DNA from: Yersinia massiliensis
GTDB lineage: Bacteria > Pseudomonadota > Gammaproteobacteria > Enterobacterales > Enterobacteriaceae
Assembly: GCF_003048255.1 (NCBI RefSeq)
Contig: NZ_CP028487.1
Span: 4,464,001 to 4,528,000, forward strand
Reading direction: 5' to 3'
DNA: 64,000 nt
Shown: piece after piece, positions 55,478 through 64,000 of the stretch
Layout of the letters: each line of letters opens with the position of its first letter
Position numbering within the stretch: the first letter of the stretch is position 1
The notes under the pieces: model-generated
The model's database searches: none
What the model was told of the DNA's origin: nothing
Seen by the model: the letters and a program-made list of their open reading frames with translations, nothing else
Position numbers and translations under genes: made by a program

Positions 55478-56986
55478 ATGAAATTGAATAAAATCATGTT
55501 AGCAATGGTCGTGATGTCAATCAGTGGTAGTGCATTGGCACATGGTTATATCGAAAACCCACCATCACGTAACTTGCTGTGTCACGCTGACGGTAAAAAT
55601 CTAAATAAAGAGTGTGGTGCAGTGCAGTATGAACCACAAAGCTCGGGCGAAACTGCCGACGGTTTCCCTGAAAAGGGTCCTGCTGACGGCAAACTCGCCA
55701 GTGGCGACAACTGGATCAGTAAAGATTTGAATCAGCAAACCGCTGAGCGCTGGGCAAAAACAAAAATGAAAGCCGGTGTACAGCCGTTTACATGGGTCTT
55801 TACTCAGTCGCATCCCATCGCCAGTTTTAAATATTATATGACCAAGCAAGACTGGAATCCTAATGCACCGCTGACCCGTGAATCATTCGATCTCACCCCC
55901 TTCTGTGTGTTACCACCTGCCCCAGCCATTCCACAATCAACAGGCAAGGTCCGTACGACTCACGAGTGTGATGTTCCAGAACGTACTGGCTACCAAGTGA
56001 TTTATGGTGCTTGGGATGTTGCCGATACCGCAGGGACTTTCTATCAAATGATCGATGCACAATTCGATGATGCCACGGGTGAAGTTGTGGTTTCCGAATG
56101 GACGGCATCGGTGGGTAAGATTGAGCCAGCCACTGACCTGAATGCCGGTGATAAAGTGAAAGTTCGCGTATTTACCGCAACCGGCGAACAAGAACACTTA
56201 TCCATGGAAATGACCATTGATGATGCCTCACAAGGCAAGAAAAATAGTTGGGCACACGCACTGGCCAGCAAAATCAACAAAGAGCGCGACGATCTGCGTG
56301 CGGGCTACATTACTGCCTCTGGCAAAGTGGCCCCTGTTCACGGTGTGAATACCCTTTACACCAAAGCAGGTAGTCCAATCACCAGTATCGTGATTTCCAT
56401 CGATAAAGCGCCTGTTGAAGTGCAATCAGACTTCTCTGTGGCCGGTATGGAAAGTGAATACCAAATGATTGCGGGCGCATTGACGCTGAACGTTGATCTG
56501 GCGGCGACCGGTAAAATGGAACTGGAAGCGAAAGTCTATGGCCCAGATAACGTAGTTAAAGGCTATACCCACACCACGCTGGAAGAAAATGCCACTCAGC
56601 AAGTCGCGATTGAAATGAGCGACCTAAAAGCGGGTAAATATACCTTAGTGGTCATCGGTGTTGATGCAGAGGGCAAATCCAAACAGCAGAGTATTGGCTT
56701 TACGTTGAAAGGTGAAGCTGAGATCGCTAAACCCGAAATCAAACCAGAAGTAAAGCCTGAAGTTAAGCCAGAACTAGACGGCGCTGATAAGCAATGTGCT
56801 CAACCCGAGTGGAGCAATGCATCTACCTACAACGCCAATGATACCGTCACGCACAATGGTCGTATCTACATGAGCAAATGGTGGGCTGATCGCAACTCTG
56901 TACCAGGGGATGCCGCCGTCACTGATACCACAGGTAACAGCACGGGCTGGGGTAAAGTTTGGGAAGATAAAGGGGCATGCAACTGA
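55478..56986 (+). CDS. chiY: Chitin-binding LPMO (AA10), GbpA/ChiY-like T2SS substrate
   Basis: The 502-residue protein has a Sec signal (1-21). Cleavage after Ala21 exposes His22, the N-terminal copper-binding His of AA10 lytic polysaccharide monooxygenases (HGYIENPPSR). A second brace His is likely His112 in FTQSHPIASF. Two GbpA-like middle domains follow, then a KPEVKPEVKPE linker and a C-terminal CBM5/12 module with two Cys and WWADRNSVPGD. This is the GbpA domain order. A chitin-binding protein, ChiY, is a known substrate of Yts1 in Y. enterocolitica and is encoded next to it. It would attach to or oxidise chitin. A strong terminator follows. Confidence 0.88.
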   Translation: MKLNKIMLAMVVMSISGSALAHGYIENPPSRNLLCHADGKNLNKECGAVQYEPQSSGETADGFPEKGPADGKLASGDNWISKDLNQQTAERWAKTKMKAGVQPFTWVFTQSHPIASFKYYMTKQDWNPNAPLTRESFDLTPFCVLPPAPAIPQSTGKVRTTHECDVPERTGYQVIYGAWDVADTAGTFYQMIDAQFDDATGEVVVSEWTASVGKIEPATDLNAGDKVKVRVFTATGEQEHLSMEMTIDDASQGKKNSWAHALASKINKERDDLRAGYITASGKVAPVHGVNTLYTKAGSPITSIVISIDKAPVEVQSDFSVAGMESEYQMIAGALTLNVDLAATGKMELEAKVYGPDNVVKGYTHTTLEENATQQVAIEMSDLKAGKYTLVVIGVDAEGKSKQQSIGFTLKGEAEIAKPEIKPEVKPEVKPELDGADKQCAQPEWSNASTYNANDTVTHNGRIYMSKWWADRNSVPGDAAVTDTTGNSTGWGKVWEDKGACN

Positions 56987-57011
56987 TTGATTAGATAATC
57001 ATATGCTCATC

Positions 57012-57044
57012 AGAGGCAGGGGAAACCCTGCCTCTCCCGTTTTT
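57012..57044 (+). terminator. Intrinsic terminator after the LPMO gene
   Basis: AGAGGCAGGG (57012-57021), a GAAA loop and CCCTGCCTCT (57026-57035) form a perfect ten-pair stem. It is followed by CCCG and five T residues. It lies about 25 bases after the stop. Confidence 0.92.
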
Positions 57045-57091
57045 ACACTTAAAACGGGCCATCAATATTGTCTAACGCTAGCGGAAATATT

Positions 57092-58468
57092 ATGACTGTC
57101 ACCCCTCCTTCCAGCCGCGCCACATGGTTGGCATTGGTCACACGCCTACATTTTTATATTGGCCTTTTTATTGCGCCTTTTATCTTTTTTGCCGCATTAA
57201 GTGGCACGCTATATGTCATCACGCCCGATATAGAAAAAATACTCTACGCCAAGCAGTTGTACCCGAATACCGAGGGGCCAGCTGACACCTTGATGAATCA
57301 AATTACCGTCGCCCAGCAAGTGGTGGGGAGTGATGCAAAGATCATCGCGGTACGCCCAGCCCCACACCCAGGTGAAAGCACTCGCGTCATGTTCGCAGCA
57401 TCAGGGCTGAACGCGGGAGAAAGCCGAGCCATCTTTATCGACCCTGTATCACTGGCTGTTTTGGGTGATATGGCTGTTTACGGCTCCAGTGGCTCCTTGC
57501 CGGTTCGAACTTGGCTGGACAAATTACACAGCGGCGCATTATTGGGTGATTTTGGAAGAAACTACAGTGAGTTAGCTGCCACGTGGATGTGGGTAGCTGC
57601 GCTTGGCGGTATCCTGATGTGGGCCGCGAAACGCCGTCATAAAACCCGCCCGATCCAACCAAAACAGAAAAATCGCCACCGCCATATTTTACTGGGTCTA
57701 ACGTTACTCCCGCTGATGCTGTTTATCTCCGCCACCGGCCTAACATGGTCTCAATGGGCGGGGGAGAATATCGCTGTCTTGCGTACCTCACTGGCGTGGA
57801 AAACCCCTGTTATGAACACATCACTGTCGCCATTAGGCGCAGCAAGCGGTGGTGCACATGCCCATCATTGCAATACCAATGGTGCGGGTAGCGCCACTCC
57901 GACTTATCGTCTCTGGCGCTATGACGCCGTATTAGAACAAGCTCGGCTGGCGGGCATTGATGCCGCCAAAGTAGAAATACGCCCTGGCAGCAATGACAAT
58001 AGTGCTTGGACAGTTGCCGAGATCGACCGTAGTTGGCCCACTCAGGTTGATGCACGGGCCTTTAATATCAAGACCATGCAGGTCGTCGATCGGTTGGATT
58101 TCGAGCAGTTCCCACGGGTAGCAAAATTGATTCGCTGGGGAATTGATGCCCATATGGGTATTCTGTTCGGCATCACCAATCAGCTCATCTTGGTCTTTTT
58201 TGGCGTTGGCTTATGCAGCACCATTATCATGGGCTATTGCATGTGGTGGCGACGCCAACCTAAACACCAGCGCTTCCCGACGCAAGGCTCGCTGATATCT
58301 TCATTGGGGCGTTTATCATGGCTACATAAAGCGCTTTGTCTCCTCCCCGTCCTCTTGTTGTCTTGGAGCTTACCGCTAATGGGAATGAGCCTAGCCGCAC
58401 TCCTCATGCTAGATAGCCTGTGTTGGTTCAAAGCCAGAAAGCATGAAGGCAAGAAGAGAACCGCTTGA
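57092..58468 (+). CDS. PepSY-associated membrane protein
   Basis: The ATG at 57092 gives 458 residues; an earlier in-frame TTG is unlikely. It has the PepSY_TM layout: a first membrane helix (FYIGLFIAPFIFFAALSGTL) after an RLHF motif, a periplasmic PepSY domain, and helices near 175, 220 and 360. HDTH-like His-rich residues (GGAHAHHCNTNGAG) lie near 255. Such proteins often go with TonB receptors and act in iron or siderophore reduction. It converges on the pqqL-like gene and may serve the same import system. Confidence 0.82.
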   Translation: MTVTPPSSRATWLALVTRLHFYIGLFIAPFIFFAALSGTLYVITPDIEKILYAKQLYPNTEGPADTLMNQITVAQQVVGSDAKIIAVRPAPHPGESTRVMFAASGLNAGESRAIFIDPVSLAVLGDMAVYGSSGSLPVRTWLDKLHSGALLGDFGRNYSELAATWMWVAALGGILMWAAKRRHKTRPIQPKQKNRHRHILLGLTLLPLMLFISATGLTWSQWAGENIAVLRTSLAWKTPVMNTSLSPLGAASGGAHAHHCNTNGAGSATPTYRLWRYDAVLEQARLAGIDAAKVEIRPGSNDNSAWTVAEIDRSWPTQVDARAFNIKTMQVVDRLDFEQFPRVAKLIRWGIDAHMGILFGITNQLILVFFGVGLCSTIIMGYCMWWRRQPKHQRFPTQGSLISSLGRLSWLHKALCLLPVLLLSWSLPLMGMSLAALLMLDSLCWFKARKHEGKKRTA

Positions 58469-58521
58469 GGATAGTGTGCTGAAACTGTTTTCGTGAACGT
58501 GCCAGCCGGTCCAAAAGAGAG

Positions 58522-58552
58522 GGACAATGCCAACATTGGATTGGCATTGTCC
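58522..58552. terminator. Bidirectional hairpin between PepSY gene and pqqL-like gene
   Basis: GGACAATGCCAA (58522-58533) pairs perfectly with TTGGCATTGTCC (58541-58552) around a seven-base loop. It lies between two convergent stops. No clear T-run follows. Confidence 0.65.
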
Positions 58553-58574
58553 ACACTGAGATTCTTCGGGCCTG

Positions 58575-61397
58575 CTAGGGTGTTGAAGATCTCGCTGTTC
58601 TCGCCGGACTCAAACTGAATATTTTAGGGTGACGACCTAACCATTGAGCGGCTAACGCATTCACTTGTTCGAGAGAAATGGCTTTCAGTTGCGACTCCTC
58701 TTGCGCCAGTAGCGCAAAATTACCGTCATCACTCGCCACCTGCGCTAACGCATCGGTCCAATAGCTGGCACTGGTACGGCTCGCATCTTGCTCAATCCAC
58801 CAAGCTTTTTTCGCCTTATCCAGCTCCGACTGTGTGATACCTTCCACCGCCATTTGCTGCAATACCTGTTGCGCCATCTTCGTCATCTCCTGCGCCCGTT
58901 CTGGTGCCGACGTAAAGTTGAGTCGCGCCAGATAATAAGGCTGAGGTAGCTTAGCCAGTAACTGCGAGAAACCTAAGGTATAGATGCCGCTGGCTTGCTC
59001 ACGCAACGCATAACGCAGCCGCAAGCTGACCACTTTATCCAACAACTGTAAGGCGAGTTGATTCGGTTGCGACCAGCTTGCTGACGCAGAGAACTGCATG
59101 CTGACCATGGTTTTCGGGCTACTGGCAATGGGGTAATCATGTGTCATCGCCTGATTCAGGGGTTTTATCGCCAAATCACGCCACGTTAAGCGCTGTTCGC
59201 TACGTGGCAGGCCACCCAACCATTGCTCGACTAACGGCTGAAGGCGTTTTTCATCCAACGCGCCACTGAGTGTCACCGTCATGTCTTGCGTGGCAGAAAA
59301 GAGCTGACGATGGCGTTGCTCCAGCCCTGCGGCGGTAAAATCACGCCATGGCCCCGTTGCCGTGACCAATAAGCGCTCGCCATGCTGATACCCCTCTTGT
59401 GTGATGCTATCGAGGAAACGGCGTTCGACCGGCTGCTTCTCTAACCCCAATGCAAATGACTGTTTTTGCTGTGTCAGTTTGTCCGCCGCAAATTGTGGCG
59501 CAGTGATTTTGAGGTATAACAATTGCAGCAGCGGTTCCAACTGATCAGCGGGTGCTGACCCCCTTAAACCGTGAAACAGCATCTCATCATAAGGCGCGAC
59601 AGCCACCTCAGTTTGCTTGGCTAACTGCGCCAGTTGGCGCGGGTTGTATTGGCTGTAACCACTCACTTCCGGTAACCGCATCGCCCAATTCACTTCCCCG
59701 ATGTGCTGATCATCTTCCAAAGAGCGCCCGCCGGGAATGCGTAGTGAAAGCTGCACATCGTCTTTCAAGCGGTTATTGGCTTTGATGATCACCCGAATGC
59801 CATTGCTCAATGTCCAGAGCTGAGTATCTGGAATCGGTAAGGTCTGGCGCTGTATCACTTTACCGGCCGGTGGCGGTGTGACCGTCAACGTGACGGGTTT
59901 CGGTTTCAGGGTGAAAGCTTCCGGCGAGCTTTGTCGAATTTGCGTCCACATCGCCGCTAATTGCGCGTTATCTACCGTTGATTGGTCGCTATCTGGGCCA
60001 ATCAACGCCAGACGGGCCGAGCCTTTCTCCAGTAACTCCGCCACTTGTGCCTGCACATGTGCCGGTTCAATGGCCTCCAACCAGTTTTTGGTCATCGCCA
60101 ATTGCTGCTGTTTGTTCAGCATCGGCAGATCAAATTCAATGGCAGTCGTGAGATTATCGGCCAGATAATCATGTTGATAGCGGCTTTCGCTGGCGGCTTG
60201 CTGGCTCAACTTACTGAGGATTTGCTGGCGTGCGGCATTCAGTTCCGCATCACTGACGGGGGTCGTTGCCATCCGTTGTAGCTCGGTAAACAACTGGCGC
60301 AAAGTGCCGTAATAGTCATTGCCGTGCGGGCGAGCAATCATCAGGTGTTGGATGCGCCGGTTATCCAGTAGCGCCCCTTGTTGATTGATACTGGCGACCG
60401 ATAGCAGGTCATTATCCACCAGCAAAGATAAGCGCTGATTAAAAATGGTCAGCCACAAGGTATCCAGCAGATCGCGCCACTGCCCGTTGGCACTGTTCAA
60501 CGGTGTAGCCAGATCACGCTGTAGCGCTAATTGAATGATGCGCGTCCCTTGCTCGGCATCAAATACGGTGCTGAGCAGCAAACCTGATTGCGGCGCAAAA
60601 GTCTGCCAACTTGGCTCATCACGCGCGGGGACTTTAGGGGCTGGCATCGCGAACAACGTATTGATCTGCTTGCGTAAATTATCAGCGTCAAACCGGCCGA
60701 CCACCACCAACGCCATCCGCTGTGGTTGATACCATTGCTGATAATAATTGATTGCCTCACTGACCGGCGCTTGTCGCACCACATCCAGCAGTCCAATCGG
60801 ATCACGTTCGCTATAACGGCTGCCATGATAGCGTAAGCGTTCCAACGCCTGATTAATGCGGAATCCAACCCCCTGACGTAAGCGCCACTCCTCGACGATC
60901 ACCTGCCGCTCTTTATCAAAAGCCGCCGGTTCAAAGCTGATGCCCTGCGCCCAGTCCGATAAAATCTGTAGCCCTAACGTGAGCTGTTTTGCATCTGCAT
61001 TCGGCAATGACAGCTTGTAGGTGGTGGCATTCAAGCTGGTGACCGCATTGACATGGCTACCGAGCGTAATACCCTGTTTCTCCAGCGATTTAAAACTGCT
61101 GGTGCCGGGGAAATGCGTGGTTCCTTTGAACGCCATATGCTCAACAAAGTGCGCCAATCCACGCTGTTGTTCACTCTCTTGTAGCGAACCGCTGTTGACC
61201 AATAAGCGTAACTCGACGCCCGCTTGTTCACGCGGCAGCAAGTACAACTGCAAGCCATTGTCTAGCGTGAAGTGCTGAAGATCGGCACGAACAGGCAGCT
61301 TTTGTTCCTGCGCCGAGGACGTTTCTGCCGTCGCGGCAGGCATCACCCAAACCAACAGCAGGCAAAGGACTGAAATTGGCACTAAAGGGTTAAACAT
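58575..61397 (-). CDS. pqqL: Periplasmic M16 zinc protease, PqqL/FusC-like
   Basis: The 940-residue protein has a signal peptide (1-24). An M16A peptidase pair follows. The active half has HFVEH at residues 83-87 with the third ligand Glu further on (EEWRLRQG near 160). The second half lacks the motif, as usual. In E. coli, pqqL lies with yddA and yddB. Related FusC cleaves imported plant ferredoxin to release iron after uptake by a TonB receptor. The gene order here, receptor-ABC-protease, fits such a protease-associated import locus. It overlaps the ABC gene by 16 bases. Confidence 0.85.
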   Translation of the reverse strand: MFNPLVPISVLCLLLVWVMPAATAETSSAQEQKLPVRADLQHFTLDNGLQLYLLPREQAGVELRLLVNSGSLQESEQQRGLAHFVEHMAFKGTTHFPGTSSFKSLEKQGITLGSHVNAVTSLNATTYKLSLPNADAKQLTLGLQILSDWAQGISFEPAAFDKERQVIVEEWRLRQGVGFRINQALERLRYHGSRYSERDPIGLLDVVRQAPVSEAINYYQQWYQPQRMALVVVGRFDADNLRKQINTLFAMPAPKVPARDEPSWQTFAPQSGLLLSTVFDAEQGTRIIQLALQRDLATPLNSANGQWRDLLDTLWLTIFNQRLSLLVDNDLLSVASINQQGALLDNRRIQHLMIARPHGNDYYGTLRQLFTELQRMATTPVSDAELNAARQQILSKLSQQAASESRYQHDYLADNLTTAIEFDLPMLNKQQQLAMTKNWLEAIEPAHVQAQVAELLEKGSARLALIGPDSDQSTVDNAQLAAMWTQIRQSSPEAFTLKPKPVTLTVTPPPAGKVIQRQTLPIPDTQLWTLSNGIRVIIKANNRLKDDVQLSLRIPGGRSLEDDQHIGEVNWAMRLPEVSGYSQYNPRQLAQLAKQTEVAVAPYDEMLFHGLRGSAPADQLEPLLQLLYLKITAPQFAADKLTQQKQSFALGLEKQPVERRFLDSITQEGYQHGERLLVTATGPWRDFTAAGLEQRHRQLFSATQDMTVTLSGALDEKRLQPLVEQWLGGLPRSEQRLTWRDLAIKPLNQAMTHDYPIASSPKTMVSMQFSASASWSQPNQLALQLLDKVVSLRLRYALREQASGIYTLGFSQLLAKLPQPYYLARLNFTSAPERAQEMTKMAQQVLQQMAVEGITQSELDKAKKAWWIEQDASRTSASYWTDALAQVASDDGNFALLAQEESQLKAISLEQVNALAAQWLGRHPKIFSLSPARTARSSTP

Positions 61398-63088
61398 GGT
61401 GTGGCCACTCCTTGAATCACTTCAAATGAATCATCGAGACAATATTGTTGGTCGGCTATTTCAGCTAAGAAAGTTTGGTGACTGACCAGCAGCACCGCGC
61501 TATCTGGCAGTTGCTGCCTGAGCAAACGTAATAGCTGGGCAGCACTGACGGCATCCAGCGCCGAAGTGGTTTCATCCAGCAAAATCAGTCGAGGCTTATT
61601 CAGGAGTAAGCGGGCAAACATCAGCCGCTGTTGCTCACCGCCAGAGAGGCGCTGCTGCCAGTCGATAGACAGCGCTAATTGGTAATTCAGTTGCGGTAAA
61701 CCGACCTGTGCCAATACCTGTTGAAACTGCGCTTCGCTAAAATCACTGCGCTGCGCCGGATAGGCGAGCAAATCGTCTAGCCGTTCATGGGGTAAATAGA
61801 GGCGTTGTGGGAGCCAACTCACGCTGTCACTGCGCTGAATACGCCCCTGATAATGGGGCCAATGACCGCTCAAGGCGCGCAGCAATGTTGATTTTCCGAT
61901 GCCTGACCGCCCCTGAATCAGCGTCAAGCTGCCTGCGGTGGCAGTGATCTCAATATCACTTAGCAGTACTTCGCCTTGTGCATTGTGGAGATCCAGCGTG
62001 GCACGTAGCGGCACACTGCCCTCGGGTGCGCTTTCGACAGGGCTGATGGGTTCGGCATCCAGCAGCACCACAAAATTGTACAAACGGGTCACTGTCGCCT
62101 GCCATGCGGCAATCTCCCGATAGGAGAAAATAAACCAGCCCAAAGCTCCTGCGACCTGCGCGAATGATTGGCGAATTTGCATCAATCCACCCAGCAACAA
62201 TTCACCGGCCAGAAACTTCGGTAACGCAAAGAAAATCGGGGCCAATGCACTGAGTTGTTGGTAACCCACGGTGAAGAATGAGAGATTCTTTTCGTAGCGA
62301 ATCAGTTGATACCAGTTGTCAGCGACGGCACGAAAACGCTGCAAAAGCGCACCGCGCTCATGGTATTCGCCCCGTTGCCCAGCAATGGCATCACTGGCTT
62401 CGCGGCGCGCAATCAGCCCACTGCGATAATCCGCTTCACGTCGCTGGCGATCCATATTGAGCTGGCGTAACGGATAACCAATCCAGTGCGTCAGGCCAAT
62501 GCCAATCAGGGTGTAAATGATGCACACCCAGAACATATAACCGGGCAATGTGAAGCTGTGCTGTGCCAGTGAGAAGCTGATACTGCCGGAGAGTTGCCAT
62601 AAAATGGTGGCGAACGAAATCAGGGTCAGCAATGAGTGCAGGAAGGTGATGAGCAAACGCAAGCTGGATTCAATCAACAATCGCACGTCTTCAGCGATGC
62701 GTTGATCAGGGTTATCCGGCACCAATGCATTGATCTTCAATGCATAATGCTGGCCCTTGTGGGACAGCCAGCGGGCCAGAATATGTTCAGTCATGCCAAT
62801 GCGCCAACGCATAATCAGCCGCTGTTTCAGGTAGTCAGCAAACACCACCACCAGAATCAAAGCACTCACCAGCAGGATAAAATGTTGCAGTAATCGGTAC
62901 AGCGCTTGGCTATTCAATTGCTGCAATGCGTTGTAGAACTCCCCATTCCACTGGTTAAGCTGCACATTAAACCAAACGGAAGAAAGACTCATTGCCAACA
63001 CCACCAGCAGCAATAGCCAAGCAAACAGTGCTGAACGAATGCCCCAAAACGGTCTGGCAAGGTAATAAAATTGTCTCAGTGTTTTCAT
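61382..63088 (-). CDS. yddA: ABC exporter of the YddA/SbmA-like family
   Basis: The ATG at 63088 gives 568 residues; a GTG at 63121 would add 11. About six membrane helices fill residues 1-330 with an SbmA/BacA-like pattern (SVWFNVQLNQWNGEFYNALQ). The ABC domain has Walker A QGRSGIGKST, signature LSGGEQQ and Walker B LILLDETTSALD. It is a fused permease-ATPase like E. coli YddA. Its role in the receptor-protease locus is unknown; peptide or cofactor transport is possible. Confidence 0.85.
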   Translation of the reverse strand: MKTLRQFYYLARPFWGIRSALFAWLLLLVVLAMSLSSVWFNVQLNQWNGEFYNALQQLNSQALYRLLQHFILLVSALILVVVFADYLKQRLIMRWRIGMTEHILARWLSHKGQHYALKINALVPDNPDQRIAEDVRLLIESSLRLLITFLHSLLTLISFATILWQLSGSISFSLAQHSFTLPGYMFWVCIIYTLIGIGLTHWIGYPLRQLNMDRQRREADYRSGLIARREASDAIAGQRGEYHERGALLQRFRAVADNWYQLIRYEKNLSFFTVGYQQLSALAPIFFALPKFLAGELLLGGLMQIRQSFAQVAGALGWFIFSYREIAAWQATVTRLYNFVVLLDAEPISPVESAPEGSVPLRATLDLHNAQGEVLLSDIEITATAGSLTLIQGRSGIGKSTLLRALSGHWPHYQGRIQRSDSVSWLPQRLYLPHERLDDLLAYPAQRSDFSEAQFQQVLAQVGLPQLNYQLALSIDWQQRLSGGEQQRLMFARLLLNKPRLILLDETTSALDAVSAAQLLRLLRQQLPDSAVLLVSHQTFLAEIADQQYCLDDSFEVIQGVATPCLTL

Positions 63089-63186
63089 TAAAAGATTACT
63101 TTCATCAATAAATTGCTTCACACAATGGCTTCACCCCTAAGAGGTGAATACGGGTTTTATTTTTTTGAACAAAAACATCATTAACA

Positions 63187-63225
63187 AACCCCATCGGGCT
63201 GCTATCGGGGCAGTCCAATGGGGTT
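63187..63225 (-). terminator. Hairpin between the TonB receptor and the ABC gene
   Basis: AACCCCAT (63187-63194) pairs with ATGGGGTT (63218-63225), with more GC pairing possible inside. It lies 20 bases after the receptor stop on the minus strand. It may reduce read-through into the downstream exporter gene rather than end the transcript. Confidence 0.45.
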
Positions 63226-63245
63226 ATTGATGGTTATCCGCTTGA

Positions 63246-64000
63246 TTAGAGGTCATAACTCAGTTGCAGCCAGAATTGACGGCCTGGGTCATAGGAGTGC
63301 AGGACACGGTCACCGTAAACAAAGGTGTCGGCCACATTGCGCTTATTCAGCAGGTTATTCACCTCAACCGAGATACCGACGCCATAGGCAAAATCTGGCT
63401 GCCAAGTCACTTTGCTATCCCAGATAAAGTTACTGGCAAAGTGTGTTTTCTCGTATTTCAGCATCTGTGTGCCGGTATTAGTGTCGGTGTAATACTCATT
63501 CTGATAGCGCACGGCCTGACTGCGTGAACTGCGCCATTGCCACAAGTTATAGAAAGTCAGGTTATATTCTTGCCATTCACTGGTGAGCTCCAGATTGAGC
63601 CGCCACGGTGAGTTAAAGTTGGTGGAGGGCAGATCCGCGGCATTGATGACTTTGCCGTCGTACCACACTTTGTCTGAATCCAGCTTGGTGTTCGGGTCAA
63701 AGAAGGCATAGCCCTGATCTTTCGGGGTATTACTCTTACTTTGCTGCCAACTCAATGACCCCGTAAAGGCATGAGTCGTTGAAGCCAGTTCCCAAGGTTT
63801 GCTGTTGCTGACCGAGAGTGAAACGTTGTCATTGCTGCTACGCCCGCCGTTATCAAAGGTACGGATACGGGCTTGAGCGGCGCCATTGGGGTTACGGTAT
63901 TTCGTGCGGCTGCGCACTTCGTCATAGCCTTCACGGTGAACGTACTGCAAGCGCCAAGTGCTCTGCATCACTTGCTGCTGTAGGGCAAAACTCAACTCAT
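63246..64000 (-). CDS. yddB: TonB-dependent receptor, 3' part, YddB/FusA-like
   Basis: Only the C-terminal 250 or so residues are in the window; the frame runs off the right end. The sequence is a run of beta-barrel strands with alternating polar and hydrophobic residues. It includes VSVEVNNLLNKRNVADTFVY and ends in WLQLSYDL, where aromatic and Leu residues serve as the outer-membrane insertion signal. With the pqqL- and yddA-like genes downstream it matches the E. coli yddB cluster. The substrate cannot be told from this part. Confidence 0.8.
   Translation of the reverse strand, partial: ELSFALQQQVMQSTWRLQYVHREGYDEVRSRTKYRNPNGAAQARIRTFDNGGRSSNDNVSLSVSNSKPWELASTTHAFTGSLSWQQSKSNTPKDQGYAFFDPNTKLDSDKVWYDGKVINAADLPSTNFNSPWRLNLELTSEWQEYNLTFYNLWQWRSSRSQAVRYQNEYYTDTNTGTQMLKYEKTHFASNFIWDSKVTWQPDFAYGVGISVEVNNLLNKRNVADTFVYGDRVLHSYDPGRQFWLQLSYDL

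Noticed and set aside
1..64000. CRISPR array, tRNA, rRNA, integrase or insertion sequence
   Set aside because: I looked for spaced direct repeats, cloverleaf sequences and transposase motifs and found none. A systematic search was not possible.

Overview
The window reads as Yersinia chromosome, close to Y. enterocolitica. It carries a hmuTUV-type heme importer, a ferrioxamine receptor that I recognise as FoxA, a complete Ysa-type (SPI-1/Mxi-Spa family) type III secretion system (T3SS) and an Yts1-type type II secretion system (T2SS) with its chitin-binding substrate gene beside it. Assignments rest on motifs, gene order and remembered family members; no database search was possible. I do not know that this flank arrangement matches any particular reference strain.

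Layout. 1-2244: the 3' end of hmuT, then hmuU and hmuV. 2.3-4.4 kb: a palindromic intergenic repeat, a MocR-type regulator and a divergent DUF1127 gene. 4.4-9.4 kb: foxA with a Fur box, and an MscS-family channel. 9.4-30.1 kb, minus strand: ysaE-ysaC-ysaW-ysaV-chaperone-ysaN-sctO-sctP-ysaQRSTU, then sycB-yspBCD, yspA and acpY. 30.3-35.1 kb, plus strand: sctD, needle, rod, sctJ, sctK, sctL, a gene in the orgC position and an iagB-like transglycosylase. 35.3-39.6 kb: a membrane-anchored winged-helix regulator, a YscW/YbaY-like lipoprotein and the YsrR/YsrS/YsrT phosphorelay.

39.6-42.0 kb holds the most unusual pair. One gene encodes a protein with a eukaryotic-type RhoGAP domain that keeps all four signature catalytic residues. 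The convergent gene encodes a protein with two ~105-residue repeats, each ending in the same formin-like proline motif. Both are AT-rich and lie between the T3SS regulators and the T2SS, so they are candidate actin-directed effectors. The RhoGAP gene also has a leader that could fold to mask its ribosome binding site.

42.4-57.0 kb: an orphan b561-type cytochrome, a cytoplasmic ToxR-like regulator, gspC-M and gspO, a convergent pilotin gene gspS, and a GbpA/ChiY-like LPMO with a C-terminal chitin-binding module. 57.1-64.0 kb: a PepSY membrane protein convergent to a pqqL-like M16 protease, a yddA-like ABC exporter and the 3' end of a yddB-like TonB receptor. This resembles the protease-associated protein/iron import loci.

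How it fits together: YsrS-YsrT-YsrR and YsaE-SycB would control Ysa expression. YsaV/R/S/T/U with the SctD/J/C rings, the YsaN ATPase, needle and rod form the injectisome. YspB, YspC and YspD are translocators. The Yts1 machine would export the chitin-binding protein. No integrase, IS element, tRNA or CRISPR array was seen.
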